From Rubrivivax sp. (GTDB lineage Bacteria > Pseudomonadota > Gammaproteobacteria > Burkholderiales > Burkholderiaceae_C): 64,000 nt of DNA. The position numbers and the translations under genes are program-made. Below the pieces are notes generated by a model. The model made no database searches, was not told the origin of the DNA, and worked only from the letters and a program-made list of their open reading frames with translations. The stretch spans positions 1 through 64,000 of the forward strand of contig JAIYCR010000082.1 in assembly GCA_027487905.1 (NCBI GenBank). The letters run 5' to 3'. Shown in pieces: positions 56,507 through 64,000 of this stretch (position 1 is its first letter; the number at the start of each line of letters is the position of its first letter).

Positions 56507-57577
56507 ATGCGCGACATCCTCGAATCCACGCTCGAACGCCTGCTGACCGACCTCGTCACGCCCGCGCTGCTGCGCGAGTGCGAAACCGGCGCCTGGCCCG
56601 CAAGCCTTGCCGCCGCGCTCGAAGACTCCGGCTTCGCGCTGGCAGCCGTGTCCGAAGACCAGGGCGGTGCCGCAGCGGGCTGGGAAGACCTGCACGGCGT
56701 GGTTCGCCTGGCAGGCCGGCATGCGCTGCCGCTGCCGCTGCCCGAGACGATGCTGGCCAACCACCTGCTGGAGCGCTGCGGCCTGCCGGTGCGCAACGCG
56801 ATGCTGAGCATTGCCGCGCAGGCCGACCTGCGCCTGCGCGACGGGCGCGTCAGCGGCCGGCTGGTCGACGTTCCCTGGGGCGCACAGGTCCAGGGGGTGC
56901 TGGCCATCGTCCAGGGGGCCGAGCCCGCCCTGGTGCTGCTCGATCCTCGCCGCGCGCGAATCCAGACGAAGAAAAACGTGGCCGGCGAACCCCGTGACGA
57001 CCTCGTCTTCGACGAATCGGACGCCGTCGCACCGCTGGCCGCCGCGCCGCTGCCCCACCCGCTAGGCGCCGACCTGCTGTGGCTCGGAGGCGCGATGCTG
57101 CGCAGCGCGCAGACCGCCGGCGCGCTGGAGGCGGCGCTGGCGCTGAGCGTGCAGTACGCCACCCAGCGCGTCCAGTTCGGCAAGCCCATCGCCGCCTTCC
57201 AGGCCATCCAGCACCAGCTGGCCGTGATGGCCGAGCACATGGGCTGCGTGCGGGTCGCCGCGGAAGCGGCGTTCGCCGAGTCCGGGCAGGCACCGTCGCC
57301 CTTGGCCATCGCCTGCGCCAAGGTGGTGGCTGCCGAAGGGGCTGGCGCCGTCGCGGCCATGGCGCACACCGTGCATGGCGCCATCGGCTTCACCCATGAA
57401 CATGCGCTGCAGCACCTGACGCGCCGGCTGTGGTCCTGGCGCAGCGAGTTCGGCAACCTCGGACACTGGTCCACCCGGCTGGGCGCTGCCATCTGCGTGG
57501 GCGGGGCTTCGGCGCTGTGGCCCGCCGTCACTTCCGGTCGCCTGTCGCTGCCGGCCACGCTGCAGGAGGCTGCATGA
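56507..57577 (+). CDS. Acyl-CoA dehydrogenase-like partner subunit
   Basis: Protein of 356 residues with the acyl-CoA dehydrogenase fold: C-terminal HGAIGFTHEHALQHLTRRLW and QFGKPIAAFQAIQHQLA are clear, but the middle beta domain is shortened and no FER-type catalytic Glu is seen. This fits the non-catalytic subunit of a heteromeric dehydrogenase. ATG at 56507 has GGTGA just before it; a GTG at 56498 overlapping the previous stop is the alternative. Coupled to the following hydratase gene by ATGA. Confidence 0.85.
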   Translation: MRDILESTLERLLTDLVTPALLRECETGAWPASLAAALEDSGFALAAVSEDQGGAAAGWEDLHGVVRLAGRHALPLPLPETMLANHLLERCGLPVRNAMLSIAAQADLRLRDGRVSGRLVDVPWGAQVQGVLAIVQGAEPALVLLDPRRARIQTKKNVAGEPRDDLVFDESDAVAPLAAAPLPHPLGADLLWLGGAMLRSAQTAGALEAALALSVQYATQRVQFGKPIAAFQAIQHQLAVMAEHMGCVRVAAEAAFAESGQAPSPLAIACAKVVAAEGAGAVAAMAHTVHGAIGFTHEHALQHLTRRLWSWRSEFGNLGHWSTRLGAAICVGGASALWPAVTSGRLSLPATLQEAA

Positions 57578-58374
57578 CCCCTTTCCTCATCGTCGAGCGC
57601 GACGGCGCGGTGCTCACCGCGCGGCTGAACCGGCCCGAGACGCGCAATGCGCTGACCGAGCCGGCCCACATGCAGGAGATCGAGGAACTCTGCCGCGCCA
57701 TCCGCACCGACCGCAGCGTGAAGGTGCTGGTCCTCACCGGCGAAGGCAGCGCCTTCTGCGCCGGCGGCAACGTGAAGGACATGCAGCAGCGCGGCGGCAT
57801 CTTCGCCGGCAGCCCCTTCGAGGTGCGCGAGAGCTACCGCAACACCATCCAGCGCATCCCGCTGGCGCTATACGAACTGGACGTCCCGGTCATCGCGGCC
57901 GTCAACGGCGCGGCCATCGGCGCGGGTCTGGACCTCGCCTGCATGTGCGACATCCGCATCGCCTCGGACAAGGCGCTGTTCGCCGAGAGCTTCGTGAAGG
58001 TGGGCATCGTTCCCGGCGATGGCGGTGCGTGGCTGCTGCCCCGCGTGATCGGCATGCCTCGGGCGAGCCTGATGGCCTTCACCGGCGACACCATCGACGC
58101 CGCCCGCGCGCTCGAATACGGCCTGGTGGCCGAGGTGGTGAGCGCGCACGGTCTGCTCGCCCATGCACAGGCCCTGGCCCAACGGATCGCCGGCAACCCC
58201 TCGCATGCGCTGCGCCTGACCAAGCGGCTGCTGCGTGAAGGTCAGCACATGCGGCTCGACTCCCTGCTCGAGCTGTCGGCCGCCTTCCAGGCCCTGTCCC
58301 ACCACACCGAAGACCATGCCGAGGCGGTGAACGCCTTGCTGGACAAGCGAGCGCCCCGCTACACCGGACGCTGA
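57574..58374 (+). CDS. Enoyl-CoA hydratase/isomerase
   Basis: Crotonase-fold protein of 266 residues. The oxyanion-hole motifs FCAGGNVKDM and AAIGAGLDLACMCDIRIAS are present; FVKVGIVPGDGGAWLLPRVIG carries one of the usual acidic positions as Asp. Hydration of the enoyl-CoA made by the upstream dehydrogenase pair is the obvious role. The start overlaps the previous stop (ATGA). Confidence 0.92.
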   Translation: MTPFLIVERDGAVLTARLNRPETRNALTEPAHMQEIEELCRAIRTDRSVKVLVLTGEGSAFCAGGNVKDMQQRGGIFAGSPFEVRESYRNTIQRIPLALYELDVPVIAAVNGAAIGAGLDLACMCDIRIASDKALFAESFVKVGIVPGDGGAWLLPRVIGMPRASLMAFTGDTIDAARALEYGLVAEVVSAHGLLAHAQALAQRIAGNPSHALRLTKRLLREGQHMRLDSLLELSAAFQALSHHTEDHAEAVNALLDKRAPRYTGR

Positions 58375-58469
58375 ACGCCCGACCGCGCCGACCGCGCCGG
58401 CGTGCCCCGATCGCCTCTGGCATCGCCGAGGCGGCGGGAGCCGACGCGCCACCCACCCGAGGACGCCCG

Positions 58470-59606
58470 ATGACCGCCCCTGCCCGCCCCGTCTTCCGCG
58501 AAGACCATGAACAGTTCCGCGACCAGGTGCGGCGCTTCGTCGAACGGGAAATCGTTCCCCACCTGGCTGCCTGGGAAGCCGCGGGCATCGTGCCTCGCGA
58601 GCTGTGGCGCAAGGCCGGCGCCAACGGGCTGCTGTGCGTCACCGTGCCCGAGGCCTATGGCGGCGCCGGCGGCGATTTCGGCCATTCGGCAGTGCTCATC
58701 GAGGAGCTGGCCCGGGTGAACGCCACGGCAGTGGGCTTCACCACCCATTCGGAAATCGTCGCGCCCTACATCACCGCCTACGGCACCGAGGAGCAGAAGC
58801 GGCGCTGGCTGCCGGCCATGGTCAGCGGCGAGTGCATCGCAGTCATCGCGATGAGCGAGCCCGGCGTGGGCAGCGATCTGCGCAACATGCGCACCTGCGC
58901 ACGCCGAGACGGCGACGACTACCTGGTGAGCGGCCAGAAGACCTTCATCACCAACGGCGGCAATGCAGACCTGATGGTCACGGCCACCAAGCTCGACCCG
59001 GCCGCCAAGGAGCTGACGCTGATCTGCGTCGAGGCCGACCGCCCCGGCTTCAGCAAGGGCCGGCTGCTGGAGAAGATCGGCCTGAAGGGCCAGGACACCT
59101 CGGAACTCTTCTTCGAAGAGGTCCGCGTGCCCACGTCCAACCGCCTGGGCGAGGAGAACCAGGGCTTTCGCTACCTGACCCACCAGCTCGCCTGGGAACG
59201 CACCATCATCGGCATCCGCGCCGCCGCCTGCATCGAGTCCATGCTCGAGCAGACGCTGCACTACGTACGAGACCGCCAGGTGTTCGGCAAGACCGTGTTC
59301 GACTTCCAGAACACCCGGTTCAAGCTGGCCGAATGCAAGGCGCAGGCGACGATGCTGCGGGTCTTCGTCGACGACTGCCTGGGCAAGGCCATGCGCGACG
59401 AACTCACGGCCGAGGTCGGCGCGATGTGCAAGCTCTTGGGCAGCGAGATGCAGGGCCGCGTGCTCGACGAACTGCTGCAGCTGCACGGTGGCTACGGCTT
59501 CATGAGCGAGTACGCCGTCAGCCGCGCCTGGGTCGACGCCCGCGTGGCCCGCATCTACGGCGGCACCAGCGAGATCATGAAAGAGATCATCGCCCGCTCG
59601 CTCTGA
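58470..59606 (+). CDS. Acyl-CoA dehydrogenase
   Basis: Homomeric-type acyl-CoA dehydrogenase of 378 residues. Features are AVIAMSEPGVGSDLRNMRT, GQKTFITNGGNADLM, FGKTVFDFQNTRFKLAE, LHGGYGFMSEYAVSRAWVDARV and IYGGTSEIMKEIIARSL. Glu in LAWERTIIG is at the long-chain/isovaleryl-type catalytic place. It lies 95 bases after the hydratase gene with GAGGACG before the ATG, so it may be in the same transcript. A role on a second chain or branched substrate of the pathway is inferred. Confidence 0.92.
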   Translation: MTAPARPVFREDHEQFRDQVRRFVEREIVPHLAAWEAAGIVPRELWRKAGANGLLCVTVPEAYGGAGGDFGHSAVLIEELARVNATAVGFTTHSEIVAPYITAYGTEEQKRRWLPAMVSGECIAVIAMSEPGVGSDLRNMRTCARRDGDDYLVSGQKTFITNGGNADLMVTATKLDPAAKELTLICVEADRPGFSKGRLLEKIGLKGQDTSELFFEEVRVPTSNRLGEENQGFRYLTHQLAWERTIIGIRAAACIESMLEQTLHYVRDRQVFGKTVFDFQNTRFKLAECKAQATMLRVFVDDCLGKAMRDELTAEVGAMCKLLGSEMQGRVLDELLQLHGGYGFMSEYAVSRAWVDARVARIYGGTSEIMKEIIARSL

Positions 59607-59692
59607 GGCGGCATCGCCCCTGGCCGTTGCGCCCCACTGCCCCCCATCGCGCCCCCTTGCGTCACCAGCACTGCCCAACCGAGCCAGGCCCC

Positions 59693-60013
59693 ATGCCCAC
59701 CATCCAGTTCGTGGCCGCCGACGGCCGCATCACCTCCTTGAACGCCGAGCGCGGCGGCAGCCTGATGCAGGCAGCCCTGACCCAGGGCCTGCCGGGCATC
59801 AACGCCGACTGCGGCGGCGCCTGCCAATGTGCGACCTGCCACGTCTGGGTCGACCCGGCTTGGGTGGATCGCCTGCCGGCCATCGCCGACCAGGAAGACG
59901 CGATGCTGGACAGCACGGCCGCCGAGCGTCGGCCGAACAGCCGCCTGTCGTGCTGCGTCGTGATGGACGACTCGCTGGACGGCATCGTCGTGCACCTGCC
60001 GGACCGTCAGTAG
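59693..60013 (+). CDS. [2Fe-2S] adrenodoxin-type ferredoxin
   Basis: Ferredoxin of 106 residues with cluster ligands Cys40, Cys46 and Cys49 (DCGGACQCATCH) and Cys87 in RLSCCVV. This vertebrate-adrenodoxin/putidaredoxin type passes electrons from an NADH-dependent reductase to cytochrome P450. The P450 gene lies 1.8 kb downstream on the same strand, so this is its likely partner. The reductase gene is missing from the window. Confidence 0.93.
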   Translation: MPTIQFVAADGRITSLNAERGGSLMQAALTQGLPGINADCGGACQCATCHVWVDPAWVDRLPAIADQEDAMLDSTAAERRPNSRLSCCVVMDDSLDGIVVHLPDRQ

Positions 60014-60165
60014 GGCGCGGCGCCGCCGCCCGCAGCGCAGGAGCGCCTCGACGCGTGTAAACACCAGTGCCTGAGGGTCAGGACATGCACATACTTGCGA
60101 TAGTTGTTCATATTCTGCACCGCGGCGCCCGGCTTCGCTGACCGCCCGGACACTCGGGTCTGCGC
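60014..60165 (+). promoter_or_regulatory. Probable promoter region before the flavoprotein gene
   Basis: 152 bases. The segment 60090-60115 is AT-rich and has ACATACTTGC followed directly by GATAGTTGT, an imperfect inverted repeat whose right half resembles the GATAGTGT half-site at 53763. This suggests a second control point inside the gene series. Confidence 0.4.
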
Positions 60166-61758
60166 ATGAAACCTTCATCCACTCCGGCCGCAAGCGTTGA
60201 CGTTGCGGTGGTCGGCGGCGGTCACAACGGGCTGGCGGCAGCCTGCTACCTCGCTGCCCAGGGCCGAAAGGTCGTGGTGGTCGAAGCCCTGCCCAAGCTG
60301 GGCGGCATGGCCTCGTCCGGCTACCTCATTCCCGAGGCGCCGCAGCACCTGGTGCACCCCTGCGCACTCGACCTGATGTCGCTGCGGGTGCACCCGATGA
60401 TGCCGCGCGAGCTGCAGCTCGAACGCCACGGCTTCCGCCAGACGGAGATGAACCCCGGCTACGTCTACCTGCACCCCGATGGCAGCTCGCTGGTGTTCGG
60501 GCGCAGCCCCGAGCAGACCGCCGCCGAGATCCGCCGCTTCAGCGAACGCGACGCCAGCGAGTTCCTGGCCTTGATGCGGCGCGTCGATGCCTTCATCGAC
60601 ATGGCCATCCCGATGATGCGGGTCGACCCGGCGCAGAAGAACCTGGGCGCGAAGTGGAATGCGCTGAAGGTGCTGCTGCGCAACCGCGACATCAAGCCGG
60701 ACATCATGGGCCTGATCGGCAGCCCGGCCTACACCTCCATCGTCGAGCGCTTCGAGCATCCGGTGGTGGTCTCCGCGCTGTGCTGCCTGCTGGGCGCCGC
60801 CGGGCCGATCACCGCCGAGGCCACCGGCGTGTACTTCGCGCTGCTGGGCTTCATCCAGCGCTTCGGGCTGGGACGCGCCGTCGGCGGCATGCAGACGCTG
60901 CCCGATGCGCTGGCCGCACGCCTGGCCGAGCTCGGCGGCGAAGCCCGCGTCGATTCACCGGTGTCCGAGATCGTCGCCCGGGACGGACAGGTGCAGGGCA
61001 TCCGGCTGGCCGATGGCAGCTTCATCGCGGCGCGCAGCGTGGTCGCCGCAGTCCACCCCCAGGTGGCCTTGAAGATGGTCACGCCGGGCGCCATCGAGCG
61101 CAGGCTGCTGGTGCGCGCCGAGCTGGCTCCGGCCAATGGCCACGGCGGCGCCCCGATGAAGGTCGATGTCGCGCTGCGCGGCCAGATCCGGGCCACGCGG
61201 CACGAGGCCGCGCGTCCAGACGGCCTGAGCCTGCGCCAGAGCGTGCTGCTGATCGGCACCGCCGAGGCGGTGCTGGACAACTTCCGCTGCGCGGCGCGCG
61301 GCGAGGTCTCGCGCCTGCCCTACATGTGGAACACCACGCCCAGCGCGGTGGATCCGTCGCAGGCGCCCGAAGGGCAGGACATCGCCTACCTCTATCCGGT
61401 GGCGATGCCGGTGTCTCCCCCGCAGGGCTGGGACGCCATCCGCGAGCGCGTCACGCAACAGGTGATCGACCACGCCGACGACTACATGCCCGGCCTGAAG
61501 GCCCTGGAGATCGGCCGACGCATGGAAGCCGCCCCCGACTTCGCCGCCCGGCTGAACGTGCCCAACGGCTGCGTCGTCCATGTGGACACCGGCGCCACCC
61601 GCTCCGCCGCCATGCGGCCGGCCTATGGCCTGGGGGGCGACACGCTGCCGGTCGCGGGCCTGTTCTTCGGCGGTGCCGGCGTCCACCCCGGGGGCGGCAT
61701 CAACGGCCTTCCGGGGCGCATCGCCGCCGCACGGGTGCAGCGCTACCTGGGCCGCTGA
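60166..61758 (+). CDS. Phytoene-desaturase-like FAD/NAD(P) oxidoreductase
   Basis: Flavoprotein of 530 residues of the CrtI/COG1233 group. The dinucleotide motif is VAVVGGGHNGLAAACYLAAQG (12-32, given as family block) and the C-terminal FAD motif is GLFFGGAGVHPGGGINGLPG. Such enzymes desaturate or isomerise hydrophobic polyenes and terpenoids; here no carotenoid genes are near, so a catabolic terpenoid or steroid-like substrate is more likely. Followed after 78 bases by the P450 gene. Confidence 0.85.
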   Translation: MKPSSTPAASVDVAVVGGGHNGLAAACYLAAQGRKVVVVEALPKLGGMASSGYLIPEAPQHLVHPCALDLMSLRVHPMMPRELQLERHGFRQTEMNPGYVYLHPDGSSLVFGRSPEQTAAEIRRFSERDASEFLALMRRVDAFIDMAIPMMRVDPAQKNLGAKWNALKVLLRNRDIKPDIMGLIGSPAYTSIVERFEHPVVVSALCCLLGAAGPITAEATGVYFALLGFIQRFGLGRAVGGMQTLPDALAARLAELGGEARVDSPVSEIVARDGQVQGIRLADGSFIAARSVVAAVHPQVALKMVTPGAIERRLLVRAELAPANGHGGAPMKVDVALRGQIRATRHEAARPDGLSLRQSVLLIGTAEAVLDNFRCAARGEVSRLPYMWNTTPSAVDPSQAPEGQDIAYLYPVAMPVSPPQGWDAIRERVTQQVIDHADDYMPGLKALEIGRRMEAAPDFAARLNVPNGCVVHVDTGATRSAAMRPAYGLGGDTLPVAGLFFGGAGVHPGGGINGLPGRIAAARVQRYLGR

Positions 61759-61836
61759 AACCCACGGCGCTGACCCGTCGCCCCCCGCTCCACCGCCCCC
61801 CATCCCATCCCCCGCACGGACCCGAGGAGACCACCC

Positions 61837-63135
61837 ATGACCGATGCCCGCACCACCGCGCAGAACGCCAACGCCGAGAAGCTGGAGCAGGCCTATGCCA
61901 GCGTCTCCGACACCTACCGCGGCCTCACCGAAGACCTCTACGGCGCCTGCCGCGCGATGCGCCAGACGACCCGCGTCTACGAAGGCGACTTCATCGCCAA
62001 GTTCCTGGGCGTGCCCACCAACGCCGGGCAGCAGGCCGGCACGCGGCCGACCTATGCCGTCTTCCAGTACCAGGACGTGATGAACGTCCTGCGCGATGCC
62101 AACACCTTCACCAGCGGCTTCATCCTCGAAGGCATGGGCAAGGTGTGGGACGGCCTGATGATCCTGGGCATGGACGGGGAGGCCCACCGCAAGGTGCGCG
62201 CGCTGCTGCAGCCCTCGTTCATGCCGGAGAACGTCAACAAGTGGAAGCCGAAGATCGAGCGCGTCATGCGCGAGGACTTCATCGCACCGCTGGTGCCGAA
62301 GAAGAAGGCCGACCTGATGGAGATGGGCCTGCACTTCCCGGTGCGGGTGATGTACGCGCTGGTCGGCTTCCCCGAGGACCGGCCTGAGGAGTACAACCAG
62401 TACGCGGTGTGGGCGCTGTCGATGCTGGCGGCCAACCAGCTCGACAAGGCCAAGGCCGAAGAGGGTCGTCGCATCGCAGCGCAGTCGGTCAAGAGCCTCT
62501 ACGAGGTGCTGATGGCGCAGGTGCAGCGGCGCCACGCCGAGGGCGCCACCGGAGACGACATCATCAGCCGGCTGATGCGCGCCGAATACGAAGGCCACAA
62601 GCTCGATGACCACGAGGTGGCCACCTTCGCCCGCTCGCTGCTGCCCGCGGCCAGCGAGACGACCACCCGCACCTTCAGCGCCGCGCTGGCCTTCCTGCTC
62701 ACCGTGCCCGGCCTGGTGGACCGGGTGCGCAACGACCGAAGCCTCGTGGCCAAGCTGATCGACGAGGCCGTCCGCTTCGAGCCGTCGTCGACCTTCAAGG
62801 TCCGCGAGACCAGCTGCGAGGTCGAGATCGGCGGGGTGAAGATTCCCAAGGGCTCGTTCATCCAGTGCATGGTGGCGTCGGCCAACCGCGACGAGACGGT
62901 GTTCGAGAACCCCGATGTCTTCGACATCGACCGCCGCCAGAAGCCCTCCTTCGGCTTCGGCTTCGGCCCGCACATGTGCATCGGCCAGTTCATCGCCAAG
63001 CTCGAGCTGAACTGCGCGATCAACGGCATCCTCGACCTGCTGCCCAACGTCCGCCTGGACCCGGACCATCCCGCACCCCGCATCGAAGGCGCGCACCTGC
63101 GCGGCGCCAAGCATGTGCACGTGATCTGGGACTGA
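61837..63135 (+). CDS. Cytochrome P450
   Basis: Soluble bacterial P450 of 432 residues. The haem loop FGFGFGPHMCIGQ gives the thiolate Cys381; the K-helix ExxR is Glu310-Arg313; the I-helix reads AASETT with Glu274-Thr275 in place of the usual Asp/Glu-Thr. All catalytic elements are intact. GAGGAGA precedes the ATG. It probably hydroxylates the pathway substrate using the [2Fe-2S] ferredoxin at 59.7 kb. The next gene starts five bases after its stop. Substrate not predictable from sequence. Confidence 0.95.
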   Translation: MTDARTTAQNANAEKLEQAYASVSDTYRGLTEDLYGACRAMRQTTRVYEGDFIAKFLGVPTNAGQQAGTRPTYAVFQYQDVMNVLRDANTFTSGFILEGMGKVWDGLMILGMDGEAHRKVRALLQPSFMPENVNKWKPKIERVMREDFIAPLVPKKKADLMEMGLHFPVRVMYALVGFPEDRPEEYNQYAVWALSMLAANQLDKAKAEEGRRIAAQSVKSLYEVLMAQVQRRHAEGATGDDIISRLMRAEYEGHKLDDHEVATFARSLLPAASETTTRTFSAALAFLLTVPGLVDRVRNDRSLVAKLIDEAVRFEPSSTFKVRETSCEVEIGGVKIPKGSFIQCMVASANRDETVFENPDVFDIDRRQKPSFGFGFGPHMCIGQFIAKLELNCAINGILDLLPNVRLDPDHPAPRIEGAHLRGAKHVHVIWD

Positions 63136-63140
63136 AGGCC

Positions 63141-64000
63141 ATGCGACGCTTCACCAGCATCCCGGCGCGGGGCGACTTCGGCTACCAGTGCCTGGTCGGA
63201 CCGCAGAAGGTCAGCGGCGCACAGCTGGCCGACCTTCGCGACCACTTCGGCCTGAAGCTCACCAAGCACATGCCCTTCGGCAGCGTGCGCGACGACGAAG
63301 GCCACCTGTATTCGATGGTGCGCGCGCTCAATGCGCCGGGCAGCACGCCCAACCCGACCAAGTTCATCTTCCAGAGCACGCGGCTGGACGGCGCGAACCT
63401 GCGCATCGACAAGAGCCGGATCGAGCCACGGGCGCTGACGATGTGGCCGGCGCGCGGCCTGGACGGCGACACCGCCTGGTGGTCCAGCCTGCCGGACGAA
63501 GCCGGCCAGGCCTGGCGCATCAGCGCCTCGGGCACCGACTTCAGCTGGCATGAGGAGGGCCTGTTCAGCCTGCAGGGTCGACTGATCGGCAACGGCATGC
63601 AGTGGTACCTGCCGGGCCTGGACTGGGGAACCTTCTACGTCGCGCAGATGTACAACGTCAGCGGCACCTGCGAGGGCCGGCCGGTGAAGGGGGTGATCTC
63701 GCTCGACCAGGCCTGGATGGCCGAGGGCGGCGCCATCCACATGCACAAGGACCTGGTGGTGAACCACCGGATGCATGTCATCTGGTGGAACTTCGCCACG
63801 ATCTACAAGGACGGCAGCTGGGACCTGGCGTCTGTGCTCGTCGGCCATGAGCATCTGGGCTATGCGATCTTCCAGAACGAGCGGGGCGAGGTGCGATGCA
63901 GCACCGACACCCAGGGCACGGTGGTCCACGAGGACGGGGGCTGGTTCGCCACCGACGCACGCATCGTCGTCGACGGCACCGAGGAGTGGGAATTCCTGCC
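63141..64000 (+). CDS. Unrecognised protein, 3' end outside the window
   Basis: The frame opens at ATG 63141, five bases after the P450 stop, and stays open to the window edge (286 residues visible). It is Trp-, Gly- and His-rich with a beta-type pattern (LNAPGSTPNPTKFIFQST, WYLPGLDWGTFYVAQMY, HMHKDLVVNHRMHVIWWNFA). There is no signal peptide and no membrane helix. Distant resemblance to carotenoid 1,2-hydratase/lipocalin-like beta proteins was considered but is not firm. Tight coupling to the P450 gene points to the same pathway. Confidence 0.75.
   Translation, partial: MRRFTSIPARGDFGYQCLVGPQKVSGAQLADLRDHFGLKLTKHMPFGSVRDDEGHLYSMVRALNAPGSTPNPTKFIFQSTRLDGANLRIDKSRIEPRALTMWPARGLDGDTAWWSSLPDEAGQAWRISASGTDFSWHEEGLFSLQGRLIGNGMQWYLPGLDWGTFYVAQMYNVSGTCEGRPVKGVISLDQAWMAEGGAIHMHKDLVVNHRMHVIWWNFATIYKDGSWDLASVLVGHEHLGYAIFQNERGEVRCSTDTQGTVVHEDGGWFATDARIVVDGTEEWEFL

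Noticed and set aside
60166-61758. Carotenoid biosynthesis role for the CrtI-like flavoprotein
   Set aside because: No crtB, crtE or other pigment genes are present and the neighbours are catabolic, so a biosynthetic call was not made.

Overview
High-GC chromosomal DNA, most likely from a betaproteobacterium of the order Burkholderiales. The pointers are the smpB / ratA-rnfH arrangement, a PhaR-type regulator of polyhydroxyalkanoate storage, a fimT-pilV-pilW-pilX-pilY1-pilE minor-pilin locus and a Tad locus. No rRNA, tRNA, insertion sequence or CRISPR was recognised. This is inferred from gene content and composition only; no database search was run.

Layout. 1-11.7 kb is mainly housekeeping: an MFS exporter (cut by the window edge), guaB, a DUF4124 protein, rnfH-ratA facing smpB, a rimO-metC-like-acyltransferase operon, two multihaem cytochromes c and murI. 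11.8-28.9 kb, all on the minus strand, holds phaR and a Tad/Flp pilus operon: Flp-type pilin, TadG-like and TadE-like pseudopilins, two unassigned small proteins, CpaB, secretin, an FHA-CpaF fusion ATPase, TadB, TadC, a DUF192 protein and TadE. Only 21 bases after the tadE-like stop comes a 1714-residue RHS/YD-repeat protein with a signal peptide, a core-cleavage motif and a C-terminal DUF2235/Tle1-like lipase domain with an intact Ser-Asp-His set. 29.3-37 kb holds cysTWA (sulfate uptake), a divergent DsbD/ScsB-like reductase and an Old Yellow Enzyme. 36-45.4 kb is a type IVa minor-pilin operon whose PilY1 carries an unusual block of ten cysteine-rich repeats.

45.5-64 kb looks catabolic: gentisate 1,2-dioxygenase, the glutathione-dependent formaldehyde pair fghA-adhC, an HMG-CoA-lyase-like enzyme, two SDRs (one without the usual catalytic residues), a type I extradiol dioxygenase, a single-cluster ferredoxin, an IclR regulator, an amidohydrolase, two adjacent acyl-CoA dehydrogenase genes that look like a heteromeric enzyme, an enoyl-CoA hydratase, a third acyl-CoA dehydrogenase, an adrenodoxin-type ferredoxin, a phytoene-desaturase-like flavoprotein, a cytochrome P450 and an unknown protein cut by the right edge. 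Together these suggest aerobic breakdown of a polycyclic terpenoid- or steroid-like substrate. The substrate is inferred, not proven.

The two most unusual points are the RHS-lipase placed as last gene of a Tad operon, and the PilY1 cysteine repeats. Several operator-like palindromes and short tandem repeats (7-, 9- and 11-base units) in gaps are also listed.
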